A stretch of 44,413 nt of DNA from Nostoc sp. PA-18-2419. Lineage in GTDB: Bacteria; Cyanobacteriota; Cyanobacteriia; Cyanobacteriales; Nostocaceae. Below are positions 7,806-16,553 of this stretch, piece after piece. The stretch is taken from assembly GCF_005869855.1 (NCBI RefSeq), contig NZ_SZNH01000027.1, positions 379-44,791 of the forward strand. Reading direction: 5' to 3'. Within the stretch, counting starts at the first letter, position 1; each line of letters begins with the position of its first letter. Both the position numbers and the translations under genes were made by a program. The notes below the pieces were generated by a model. It was given only the letters and a program-made list of their open reading frames with translations. It ran no database searches and was not told the DNA's origin.

Positions 7806-9256
7806 CTATTGATTACGATGTCGTAATTATTGGCGGCAGTCTTGCTGGATACTACGCTGCCCTTGCTGCCACGCAGCTAGGTGCTACAGTTGCCTTGGTG
7901 CAACCCAAAATAGACTATGGGTTTATTCATCATTATGCTCTAGGCGAAATTGCTAAACTGGGACAAAAATTCAGTGACGCGGCTGGTTATGGTATTCATG
8001 CCATACACACTCAGACCTCAGAAGAATGTCATATATCTCTGGCATGGCAGGAAGCGATGGTGTATGCTCAAGCCGTTGTCTCAAATCTTGAAGAACAATA
8101 TTCTCCCGCTATCCTAGCTGCACTGGGAGTCGATGTCATCGTTGGCACTGGACAATTTCAATCCTCACCTCAACTGGCTTTTATTGTTGATAGTCGCGTA
8201 CTACGCGCACGCACCTATTTGCTGGCTAATGGCTCGTGTCCAGAAATTCCAGAAATTGAAGGATTAGAAGCTACAGGTTATCTTACCTTAACTAATATTT
8301 GGCAATGCTTAAATAAAGTATCGTTACCCAAAAATTGGGTAATTATTGGCGGAATTCCTCAAAGTATTGAAATCGCTCAAACTTTAGCGCGGTTTGGTTG
8401 CAGTGTGACGCTGGTAGTCAAGTATCCCTACGTTTTACCTCATATTGACCCGGAGATTGCCACACTACTACAAGCACAGTTGGAAGTCGAAGGTGTGCGT
8501 GTCCTCACTGACAAATTAGTGACTCAAGTCAGGCGAATTGATGATAAAAAGTGGCTTCAAGCAGGAGATAAAGCCATTGAAACTGATGAACTTTTAGTGG
8601 CGACTGGACAACAGCCAAATCTTGAATCTCTAAATTTAGCAACAGTAGGTGTGAAATGGCATGGACGTAGTTTAGTGGTGAATGATAAATTACAAACCAC
8701 CAACCACCGTATTTACGCTTGTGGTGATGTAATTGGTGGTTACGACTTTGCTAATATTGCTAATTATGAAGCAAAAATTGCTCTAAAAAATGCGCTCTTT
8801 TTCCCAAGATTACGAATAAATTATCGCTGCATTCCTTGGGCGATATTTTCAGTGCCCGTGATGGCGCAAGTGGGTTTGACTGAGACACAGGCAAAACGGC
8901 AATTTCGTCGAGATGAAGTTTTAGTTTTGCGACAGTATTTGAAAACAGTGGCAGCAGCGCAACTTAGCGATGAAACCACTGGGATGTATAAATTAATTGT
9001 GCTACGCAATGGCGAAATTTTGGGAGCTTCGATATTGGGAGCAAAAGCTGGAGAATTAATTAATTTAATTGCTTTGGCAATGTCCAAAAAAATTAAAGTC
9101 AAAGATTTAGCAAATTTCTCTCCTGTCTATCCCAGTTTCTCAGAAATTATCGAACAAGTTACTAGAGAGTGGAGTAAACAAAAGTTAAATAGTAACACTG
9201 CTTTGCAAGAGTTTCTAGAAGACTTCTTTCATTTTCGTCGCAATTGGAATTTGTGA
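7802..9256 (+). CDS. Pyridine-nucleotide-disulfide-oxidoreductase-like flavoprotein lacking the redox cysteines
   Basis: The 484-residue protein has an FAD Rossmann motif near the N-terminus (DVVIIGGSLAGYYAAL), a second dinucleotide motif (NWVIIGGIPQSIEIA), the FAD-contacting YACGDVIGG, and a C-terminal dimerisation domain, in the order of dihydrolipoamide dehydrogenase and mercuric reductase. However, the redox CxxxxC that should follow the first motif is absent (the region reads KIDYGFIHHYALGE), and the C-terminal HP-x-SE active site reads YPSFSE, without His. It is therefore probably an NAD(P)H-FAD oxidoreductase with another acceptor. It follows the CobD-like gene by 78 bp of repeat DNA. 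No substrate can be assigned. Confidence 0.85.
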   Translation: MTIDYDVVIIGGSLAGYYAALAATQLGATVALVQPKIDYGFIHHYALGEIAKLGQKFSDAAGYGIHAIHTQTSEECHISLAWQEAMVYAQAVVSNLEEQYSPAILAALGVDVIVGTGQFQSSPQLAFIVDSRVLRARTYLLANGSCPEIPEIEGLEATGYLTLTNIWQCLNKVSLPKNWVIIGGIPQSIEIAQTLARFGCSVTLVVKYPYVLPHIDPEIATLLQAQLEVEGVRVLTDKLVTQVRRIDDKKWLQAGDKAIETDELLVATGQQPNLESLNLATVGVKWHGRSLVVNDKLQTTNHRIYACGDVIGGYDFANIANYEAKIALKNALFFPRLRINYRCIPWAIFSVPVMAQVGLTETQAKRQFRRDEVLVLRQYLKTVAAAQLSDETTGMYKLIVLRNGEILGASILGAKAGELINLIALAMSKKIKVKDLANFSPVYPSFSEIIEQVTREWSKQKLNSNTALQEFLEDFFHFRRNWNL

Positions 9257-9310
9257 ATCAGTTATTAGTCATTAGTTATTAAATAGCCAACAGTCAACGG
9301 TCAACAGTTA

Positions 9311-10033
9311 TCAATCAGCAACTTCCATTACATGCATCACTACCCAAACTACCCCTGCTGCTACCAATGGTACGCTAAGGTTATCTGTGCCGTGGGGTGA
9401 AACGGCTTCAGCTAGGGTTGCAAAAGTAGCAGTTATTATTGCTGTCAATAAAGCCCATCCCAAACTCAAAGGCATCGCTAGGGGGCTAAGAGATGACCCA
9501 GGAAGTAGCAACAGCACCAAAAAAATTGCTACTGTACTCGCCACAAACATGGCTGCTGAACCCTCCCAGGAACGTACAGAATTTCCCACCTGGTATTTAT
9601 GCTCCCCAAAGCGCCTACCGATTAGTGCTGCAAGTGCGTCCCCCCAAGTCATCGCCATTATTCCAGCTACGGCAATTGGGGCGCTATCTACTGGGTCATT
9701 TGGTCGCCACAGTAACCCAAACAGTAGCGTTACGGAAATAGCAAAATAAACTGTGCCAGGTGAGCTATCTTGGGTATCCATTGCCCCAATGACTCGATAG
9801 CGGTAAAACAGGTAGTTGAGTCCAATAAACGTAGCAAAGGGTATAATTCCAGTTTCCCAGCGATTAAACAACAGCAAGACACCGAAAACCCACATCCCTG
9901 CTCCAATATGAATTACCTTGCGAGTCAAATCTGGTTTCACACCAAACAGTCTACGTAGACCCTCACCAATAACCAGTAGACTAGTTGCGTATATATAAGA
10001 AACTACCAACCCGATAAAATCATTGTTTGTCAT
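9311..10033 (-). CDS. Phytol/dolichol kinase-family membrane protein
   Basis: The 240-residue, strongly hydrophobic protein has about six or seven transmembrane segments. It has the family features LTRKVIHIGAG near residue 38, MTWGDALAALIGRRFG in the middle and the downstream SWEGSAAMF, matching the CTP-dependent phytol/polyprenol kinase family (VTE5-like). In cyanobacteria these enzymes salvage phytol from chlorophyll for tocopherol and chlorophyll synthesis. Whether this one uses phytol, phytyl phosphate or another prenol cannot be told from sequence. The ATG at 10033 lies beside a TTTGTCATTTGTC repeat, and the oxygenase gene reads away divergently only ~36 bp off. Confidence 0.85.
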   Translation of the reverse strand: MTNNDFIGLVVSYIYATSLLVIGEGLRRLFGVKPDLTRKVIHIGAGMWVFGVLLLFNRWETGIIPFATFIGLNYLFYRYRVIGAMDTQDSSPGTVYFAISVTLLFGLLWRPNDPVDSAPIAVAGIMAMTWGDALAALIGRRFGEHKYQVGNSVRSWEGSAAMFVASTVAIFLVLLLLPGSSLSPLAMPLSLGWALLTAIITATFATLAEAVSPHGTDNLSVPLVAAGVVWVVMHVMEVAD

Positions 10034-10069
10034 TTGTCATTTGTCTTTGGGCATTAGGAGAAAGCAAAA

Positions 10070-10921
10070 GTGCATTTTCATCGTTACGATAATCTTCGTC
10101 GCATTCAGCAACTCGATCCTGTACAAGACCATTACCAAATTTATCATCTGATGGTTGGCTACGAATTTCCTTGGGATTTGGTGCGATCGCTTGAAGTGGC
10201 ACTGATGAAAACTTATTGTGTTCCTAGCATCTCTAAATTGCTGGATCAAACAGGTGAATTTCGCAATCGTCCCCAAAAGCGTTATGATGACACGTCAATC
10301 ATTGTTGTAGAGATTAGCAAGTGGGGTTACGAGAGTGAACGAGGTCGTCAGGCAATTGCAAGGATGAATGCTATCCACGGACGTTTCACAATTACTAATG
10401 AAGATTTTCTCTACGTACTTTCTACTTTCATTTACGATCCCATCCGTTGGAATGCTCGGTTTGGCTGGCGGTCAATGTGTGAAAATGAAAAATTAGCGTC
10501 TTTTTACTTTTGGCGAGAAGTAGGTAAGCGAATGCATATTCAAAATATTCCTGCAAACTATGAAGAATTTGAACGTTACAACCTTGACTACGAACTCCAA
10601 CACTTTCGCTATTCGGACACTAATCGTCGAGTTGGTGAAGCAACCCGCGATTTGTTTTTGAGTTGGTTTCCTTGGTGGATGCGATCGCCCCTAAAACCCT
10701 TTGTTTACGCTTTACTTGATGAAACAATGTTGGATGCCTTTGGTTTTGAACATCCTTCGCATTTGCTCCGAATTGCTATGGTAAATAGCTTAAAATTACG
10801 TGGTCTAATATTACGTTTTTTACCACCCTACCAACAATCTCAATTTTTCAGCGATTCTCCTATCCGCAGTTATCCTGATGGTTATGAAATTGCGAATTTA
10901 GGGCCACCAGAAAATAAGTAA
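10070..10921 (+). CDS. MpaB/rubber-oxygenase-like protein (DUF2236 family)
   Basis: The 283-residue protein resembles the DUF2236 family, now linked to the haem-dependent latex clearing protein and the fungal oxygenase MpaB. Visible features are the N-terminal YHLMVGYEFPWDLVRSLE, the central ARMNAIHGRF followed by the LYVLSTFIYDP helix, and the FGFEHPSHLLR segment. The His of MNAIHGRF is a candidate haem ligand by analogy. The GTG at 10070 is preceded by TAGGAG at good spacing, which decides the start. A substrate is not indicated; the divergent phytol-kinase-like neighbour hints at isoprenoids, but this is weak inference. Confidence 0.8.
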   Translation: MHFHRYDNLRRIQQLDPVQDHYQIYHLMVGYEFPWDLVRSLEVALMKTYCVPSISKLLDQTGEFRNRPQKRYDDTSIIVVEISKWGYESERGRQAIARMNAIHGRFTITNEDFLYVLSTFIYDPIRWNARFGWRSMCENEKLASFYFWREVGKRMHIQNIPANYEEFERYNLDYELQHFRYSDTNRRVGEATRDLFLSWFPWWMRSPLKPFVYALLDETMLDAFGFEHPSHLLRIAMVNSLKLRGLILRFLPPYQQSQFFSDSPIRSYPDGYEIANLGPPENK

Positions 10922-10975
10922 AATCTGGTTCACTTTTTTACTAACTTCGGATAAATTTCTATCCTTCTTGAACGT

Positions 10976-12715
10976 TTACTTACTCCGATCGCTATTTCGT
11001 CTAAAATTCTTTTCTCCTAATGAAACACTGCCAATACCTTGGAGAATACCACGACCGATTAAACCTAAACCACGACCAATTACTTGGGTCAAAATAAAGA
11101 CAATCCCGCTACCTAAAAAAGCTAATAGTGATTTTAAACGCGGTGCGATCGCATCACTAAATTCTAGAATCAGTGTGACTAATAAAGGTATATTAGAAAG
11201 TTGTTCTAATTCCTGGTTGCGTGGGGCATAAATTGAAGTTTTGGCTATCCCCCGAGGTGTAATCACAAATATTTCGTAGCGACTTTCAAAAACTGCTTGA
11301 GCTTCATTTATATAATTATTAAAACGATATTTCCATGACAATTCATTCCTAAATTTTTCAATCTCTCTTGTAGAAATCAATCTACTTCCATAAAAATTTG
11401 TTTTAATAATTTCTACATCTGCCAATGAATTTAGCAGTGGTTGTACTATACCATTTGCTACCTGAATTAATAAATTTTCTAAAATCATTAATGCTTGAGA
11501 TTTAGCTTCATTGCTGACTGCTGAATATGATATATTATTAATGTAAAACTCTGTTTGAAATAAAAAATAATTATATAATTCCCAAGTTAGCGGAATTTTA
11601 TTCAGAATTTCTCTTTGGACAACTTCGGTTTGTTGCAGTAATAATTTAACAAGTTCTATATTTTTATTCTGAATTTTAATTAAATAAAATTTTCCAAAGA
11701 AATCTGTAATTGCTGCTTGCCATAAATCAATAATTAAAGTATTTTTGATTTCAAATAATTGATTTATTTCAATTTCCGAAGCTCGCAATTCATCTAATTG
11801 TTGAGCAAATTTTTGGAGAATTAAGTAAAGTAATTCTCGCTTTTTTTGTTCGCGTAAAATATCAATTTCTAAAGCGATATCTGTAACATTTTCTAAAGAA
11901 AATTGAAGTTTAGTAACGCAAGAGGCAAATAAAGCAGATTGTAACGCTGCTGTGGTTAGCAGAGGTGGCGTTTGCGTTTGTTGAATAGCACTACTCGATG
12001 AAGTACCTGAAGGCTCATCGGTAGCCAAAATATTTTCTTGTTGTTTTTCTTGTGATAATAGCAGCAACCGATTGAGCAACCAACGAGCCGCTAACAGTTC
12101 TCGTTGCTGTCCAGCCAGAATTGCCCGATCTAATATTGGTAGTCCAGGTAGTTGTAATTGTGTTGTTACCGCCGCTAAGGTAGCGTTAATGTAACCAATC
12201 CCTGACAAACGTAAATTATTTCGCAGCTTGAACAAAGGCTGGGGGGAGGGGGTAGAGACGCGATTAATCGCGTCTGTAGAAGAGTTATAGTCAAACCAAT
12301 GGGAACTACCATCTGCAACTTGTCGCATGGTGGTGACTAATTCAGAAACAGGCGTGCCTTTTGGACAGTAGCCATTTACACCAATAGATTTGGCAGCTAA
12401 TAGTAATCCTTGCTCTTGAACTGAACTGAGGAGCAAAATTGGCAGATTGGGGTACAAGGTTCTCAGTTGGCGACAGAATTGCAATCCTAGCTGCTGACTG
12501 TTAAAAGAGCGACCATTACCTAATTCCAAAATCACCAAATTTACTTCGTTAGGGTCTTGTTGGGCGATTTCTGCTAAAATCTGCAAGGCGGCAGTATCAG
12601 TTTCTACCACTGCCGTTAGTTGCAGGTCAGCAATTGCTTCTAGAGCTACCCGTAATCCCAAACGAAAAATCGGGTCTTGGTCTACAAGCAGTAATTTCAG
12701 AGGGCGATCGCTCAT
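10976..12715 (-). CDS. Pseudo-receiver plus DUF3685 protein
   Basis: The N-terminal ~125 residues form a response-regulator receiver fold: LLLVDQDPIF supplies the acidic pair (D12, D14), LLLSS stands at the switch Ser/Thr position and Lys ~119 in GYCPKGTP is present. At the phospho-acceptor site the sequence is VILELG, so the usual Asp is Glu (E64). The remaining ~450 residues match the cyanobacterial/plastid DUF3685 type, with a C-terminal hydrophobic segment near residue ~545 (FLGSGIVFILTQVIG). I chose ATG 12715 (MSDRPLKLLL). No DNA-binding domain is visible. A 20-bp palindromic repeat sits in frame at residues ~147-153. It is divergent from the NACHT gene across ~140 bp. Confidence 0.85.
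   Translation of the reverse strand: MSDRPLKLLLVDQDPIFRLGLRVALEAIADLQLTAVVETDTAALQILAEIAQQDPNEVNLVILELGNGRSFNSQQLGLQFCRQLRTLYPNLPILLLSSVQEQGLLLAAKSIGVNGYCPKGTPVSELVTTMRQVADGSSHWFDYNSSTDAINRVSTPSPQPLFKLRNNLRLSGIGYINATLAAVTTQLQLPGLPILDRAILAGQQRELLAARWLLNRLLLLSQEKQQENILATDEPSGTSSSSAIQQTQTPPLLTTAALQSALFASCVTKLQFSLENVTDIALEIDILREQKKRELLYLILQKFAQQLDELRASEIEINQLFEIKNTLIIDLWQAAITDFFGKFYLIKIQNKNIELVKLLLQQTEVVQREILNKIPLTWELYNYFLFQTEFYINNISYSAVSNEAKSQALMILENLLIQVANGIVQPLLNSLADVEIIKTNFYGSRLISTREIEKFRNELSWKYRFNNYINEAQAVFESRYEIFVITPRGIAKTSIYAPRNQELEQLSNIPLLVTLILEFSDAIAPRLKSLLAFLGSGIVFILTQVIGRGLGLIGRGILQGIGSVSLGEKNFRRNSDRSK
12256..12275. repeat. Perfect 20-bp palindrome AGACGCGATTAATCGCGTCT within the DUF3685 gene
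   Basis: The palindrome is perfect and is flanked by a purine-rich G tract (12240-12252). It reads in frame as part of SSTDAINRVSTPSP. A one-mismatch copy lies between genes at 20980-20999, so this is an interspersed element and not a local regulatory site. Confidence 0.85.
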
Positions 12716-12857
12716 AGTCTGCTCGGTTATACAAGCACTGTTTTTTCCCAATTAAAAAACAACTTTGAGATAAAACTTTGTCTTCCCCATTGTTACCTGT
12801 TTTGCAAACCGAATAAATCGATCATAATTGCCATAGCAGCCTTCACCGTGTAATTAA

Positions 12858-15806
12858 ATGAACCTAAGTATTCGGCAGTGGTTGGCAGAACGCTATATCG
12901 CAATCAATCAAATCAGGGGATTTTCAGCGGGACAATTGGCAGGTATTGCTTACCGTATTGTTCAGGATATGGAAGTCAAAAGTCTGATGCCTTTTGATAT
13001 CTGTACTTTAGTAGAAATCTTAGAACTACCCTTGGGTATTGTTTACGATGAAATCAGTGTCATTTGTGAGTTGACAGCAAGCTTGTTGCGTAGCCTCAGC
13101 CAGAAAAAACCTTTAAAACGTAACGAAGGTACATGGCTAGCCTTTCAAATTGCCTATCTTCAAGCTTTGCAAGCAATTTTAGAGCAGGAATCAAGCCTGC
13201 AAAGACCGTGGCTAGACCGAGCAAGAATACCCAGCCAACCAAACATCCTGCAAGATCCGCAACTACAAGCACTGCTGAAAACTCTCAGCCCAGGTAAATT
13301 GACTGACACTCAAGCTGAACAAGCACTGTCTTTAATTGCTGACTCATTACTCGTACAACAAATAAATAATGCTGCTATAGCTTGGCTCGTTGCCAATGGT
13401 GCAGAGGAAGCTGAAGCTAAACTCTTAACACAGCGTTTGCTCAACTCACTTCCTGGTGACTTACTGGTAGTGATTAGCGAAAATGCTGCTCCTTTAGCGC
13501 AACTGCAAAAATTTGTCAGATTGGGAATTTCATCAGCCGATTCTAAGGTGAGTGATGAAATTGACTTGCACCGAGAACATTACCGGGCAAGTTTAATTCA
13601 AAATCTGAGTATGCCATTGCTGATGGAATCCTTTGCCCTTAAGGATATCTATGTACCACAAAAAGGCTTACCAATACTAGAAAGTATTTCTGAGGAGGAT
13701 AAAAAAACTGTTACGCCAGTTGATTTAAACACATGGGCACAACAACAACTAGCTGATTTAGAAACGATCGCTGTGATTGAGTCGGAGCCTGGTTATGGAA
13801 AAACTAGTTTTTGCCAACTTTGGGCGGCACAGGTGGCAGAAAAATTTTACCCTGATTGGATGCCGATAGTAATTAGGTTGCGAGATGTCAAATACGGCAA
13901 AACTTTTACCGAAACTCTTAATTCGGCTTTTGAAGTTAATCTTTCAACTTGGTTAGAACAAGAAAATCCTCGTTGTTTATTGTTGCTCGATGGTCTGGAT
14001 GAACTACCGCCTGAAGCTGTGGGTATCAGAACAAAAGCAATTTTTATTCAGCAATTGCTCAACTTTCAGTCTCAGCACCGCCACAAAATTCTGTTAACGT
14101 CAACGACGTTGCACAATATTGTCCCAGTACCGCTATTATTCAAACGAATTATTATCCAGCCGTTGGATGTAGAAGAACTCAAACAATGGTTTCAGCAGTG
14201 GGCAAAAGTACAATCGTTGCCCATTGCTCAAAATCTATTTACATTCTTAAAACAGGCGGGGTTATTTGCCAAATCAAAGTTTCCAGAACTATCTGTGTTT
14301 GTTCGTCAACCTTTAATGCTGCATTTATTGGGCATTTTACACCGCGAAGGAATGCTAGATGAAGAGTTATTGCAGTTAACTAGCAAGGCTGCTTTGTTAT
14401 GGGAAATTTATCATCGCTTGAATCGCTGGTTGTTGGGCTATCCCTTAACTGGTGGAATCAAGACTATGCTATTGCGATCGGGATTTGCTCATATTCACCG
14501 GACTCCAGAAGCGATCGCTAATTTACTTGGCGATCGCGCTCCCCAAGATTTACTTGAGCAGATGCAGGCGATCGCTTTAAAAATTTTACACTCGCAGCGT
14601 TATCAAATCAATTGGGTTGAGGAATATCAAAATTTACCAAGATTTTATTTTGAAATTGGAGATTTGGAAAGCTCACGCCCAGCTACAGAGGCGCAGAGAG
14701 GAAGAGTTGAGTTTTCGCATATTAAGTTGGGAGAATATCTTTGTGCAAAAGCCATTGCTGGGGAGTTGAAATTTATAACTCAGTACCAAGATGAGGCTTA
14801 TGGGGCGCTTACTTTTATGCTTGATTCTCCCAGCAGTGTAGCCCAGCATATTTATAATTTACTCGGTTATGGAATACTTAGTCAGGAAATTGAAGAACTG
14901 GCGATCGAGGGATTACGCAAAGAGCAAAAAGAGCAGTTTTCTTTTGAAGTTTTATTTCAACGTCTTTTATCTTTCTGGCATGGTTACTGTCAAGGGCGTT
15001 GGTTAGATGAAGGAATAGCACATAAAGCTTTGACTCACTTTCACGCATTGCAAAACCGTGTAAATGTTGAGCAGGTAAATGCTGCGGTGGGACTGAATGT
15101 GTTTTTATTACTTTGTGCTTGCTATCAAGAAACAAAAATTCCTTTTTGGCCTTGCGGTAATCCAATCAATTTGACACAATTCAATCCAGAAGCATTAAGT
15201 GTGCTGATTGCTAGGACAACAGTTTTGTCTAAAAGCGCCTTTATAACCAGAATCAAGTCTTTGGCTGGACTTAACCTATCGGGAGCCTCTTTATTGCAAG
15301 TGATACTGACTCAAATAAATCTTGAGCAAATAAACTTATCTAATGCAGAGTTAATTGGGGCGAATTTCGCAGGCGCAAATCTTCAACAAGCAAATCTCGC
15401 AGGCGCAAATCTTCAACAAGCAAATCTCACAGGCGCAAATCTTCGACAAGCAAATCTCGCAGGCGCAAATCTTCGACAAGCAAACCTGATGGGGGTCAAT
15501 CTGAAATTTGCTAATTTTACCAATGCTTGCTTATTTGATACCATACTTACTGATACTAACAAAAAATTAGCTATTGATAATGGTGCTTTGTTCTCCAAAG
15601 AATCGCTTGAAAAAGTGAAAAATTTACAATCACAGCAACCTTTATTCAACAGCGACAAAAGCATATTAGACACAGATATTAATTCGAGAAACCCCCTAAC
15701 AATTGGACTAATTGAAAGCTGTGAAGGCACAATTTTACCAGTAGATTTAGATGATGATGACGCAGTTGATGAAACTGTTTTTGGCAATAATTCTATTGCG
15801 GAATAA
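12858..15806 (+). CDS. NACHT-type STAND ATPase with C-terminal pentapeptide repeats
   Basis: The 982-residue protein has a helical N-terminal region (~1-290), a NACHT ATPase domain with Walker A EPGYGKTS (K315) and Walker B LLLLDGLDELPPE (D378), helical downstream modules, and a pentapeptide-repeat region at ~801-895 (A(N/D)LxxANL units) built partly from 30-bp DNA repeats. NACHT proteins are signal-transduction switches and bacterial members include phage-defence proteins; pentapeptide repeats form a right-handed beta-helix that could be the sensor. Residues ~604-618 (SSRPATEAQRGR) look like an in-frame interspersed repeat. An acidic tail (DLDDDDAVDE) ends the protein. It is probably cytosolic, since no signal or membrane segment is evident. 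The trigger is unknown. Confidence 0.88.
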   Translation: MNLSIRQWLAERYIAINQIRGFSAGQLAGIAYRIVQDMEVKSLMPFDICTLVEILELPLGIVYDEISVICELTASLLRSLSQKKPLKRNEGTWLAFQIAYLQALQAILEQESSLQRPWLDRARIPSQPNILQDPQLQALLKTLSPGKLTDTQAEQALSLIADSLLVQQINNAAIAWLVANGAEEAEAKLLTQRLLNSLPGDLLVVISENAAPLAQLQKFVRLGISSADSKVSDEIDLHREHYRASLIQNLSMPLLMESFALKDIYVPQKGLPILESISEEDKKTVTPVDLNTWAQQQLADLETIAVIESEPGYGKTSFCQLWAAQVAEKFYPDWMPIVIRLRDVKYGKTFTETLNSAFEVNLSTWLEQENPRCLLLLDGLDELPPEAVGIRTKAIFIQQLLNFQSQHRHKILLTSTTLHNIVPVPLLFKRIIIQPLDVEELKQWFQQWAKVQSLPIAQNLFTFLKQAGLFAKSKFPELSVFVRQPLMLHLLGILHREGMLDEELLQLTSKAALLWEIYHRLNRWLLGYPLTGGIKTMLLRSGFAHIHRTPEAIANLLGDRAPQDLLEQMQAIALKILHSQRYQINWVEEYQNLPRFYFEIGDLESSRPATEAQRGRVEFSHIKLGEYLCAKAIAGELKFITQYQDEAYGALTFMLDSPSSVAQHIYNLLGYGILSQEIEELAIEGLRKEQKEQFSFEVLFQRLLSFWHGYCQGRWLDEGIAHKALTHFHALQNRVNVEQVNAAVGLNVFLLLCACYQETKIPFWPCGNPINLTQFNPEALSVLIARTTVLSKSAFITRIKSLAGLNLSGASLLQVILTQINLEQINLSNAELIGANFAGANLQQANLAGANLQQANLTGANLRQANLAGANLRQANLMGVNLKFANFTNACLFDTILTDTNKKLAIDNGALFSKESLEKVKNLQSQQPLFNSDKSILDTDINSRNPLTIGLIESCEGTILPVDLDDDDAVDETVFGNNSIAE
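15371..15490 (+). repeat. Four tandem 30-bp units coding pentapeptide repeats
   Basis: Units start at 15371, 15401, 15431 and 15461 and each encodes two pentapeptides (GANLQQANLA type). Copies differ at only one to a few bases, implying recent expansion or gene conversion. Confidence 0.9.
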
Positions 15807-16106
15807 CAGGTGAGGATTATCTGTAAAAGTTAAAATAAAGTGCATTTTATCAATCAGTTAAAACACTCAAAACACTTTTACAGTTAGAAGGCAGTTCTTG
15901 CTGGAGGAAAGAAGTATTAATTAAAACTAAAGTTGCTGAGTGTAAAGCCCAGTTTAAAAGAAGAATTGTATCAAGCAGAAAGTGCCACTAGATACAAAGC
16001 CTCCACCTACTTAGTTCTAGGTTTTAAAAGGTAGGTTCCTCTTACCTCCTAAATAAGAATCATAATCGAAATATTTTCTCAATATCCAATCCCCAATACT
16101 GAGCCT
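15807..16106. other. Intergenic region between convergent NACHT and furC-like genes
   Basis: About 300 bp, AT-rich. I see no gene and no strong hairpin followed by a T tract. Confidence 0.5.
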
Positions 16107-16553
16107 CTAGCTTTCTTGCGAGTTGCGGTAACCATAAAAGTTAATACTATAGTCGGTGATCCTCACTCCTGTTTGTTGTTCAATTTGCTGGAGAAAATCT
16201 TCTGGCAGTTGCACATGAACGTCCAGAATTTGATTTGTATCTATACAGTTAACATGACTATGAGAATCACTGATGTTGCCGTACAAACGCCCGTCGCATC
16301 GTTCAATACACTCGATGATCCCTTGACTTGATAATGCTTCTAAATTTTGATATACCGAAGTATGACCGATTTCTTTGCCTTGTTGGTTTAAGCGATCGTA
16401 AATCTCTCTAGCAGAAAGATGTTCGTTTGCTTGCCAAAGTAGTTCCAGAATAAAGCGACGCTGGCGGCTGACGCGCATACCCAGGACTTGACACCGCTCT
16501 AACGCATCTTCTAGAGAACGAATAGGTCTTGTAGTAATTGTTTGTTTTTGCAT
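16107..16553 (-). CDS. furC: Fur-family regulator, FurC/PerR type
   Basis: The 148-residue protein has the Fur winged helix (MRVSRQRRFILELLWQAN, HLSAREIYDRL, GHTSVYQNLEAL) and the metal region SDSHSHVNCID...LDVHV. Two points favour a PerR-like role: an Asp follows the helix where PerR has its regulatory metal ligand (ILDVHV), and the second structural-zinc CxxC pair of Fur and Zur is absent (the first site reads C-I-D-T). This matches my memory of Anabaena FurC, a peroxide-responsive PerR homologue. It would repress oxidative-stress genes when bound to Fe/Mn and be released by peroxide. The start is the ATG at 16553 (MQKQTITTRPIRSLEDA). Confidence 0.88.
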   Translation of the reverse strand: MQKQTITTRPIRSLEDALERCQVLGMRVSRQRRFILELLWQANEHLSAREIYDRLNQQGKEIGHTSVYQNLEALSSQGIIECIERCDGRLYGNISDSHSHVNCIDTNQILDVHVQLPEDFLQQIEQQTGVRITDYSINFYGYRNSQES

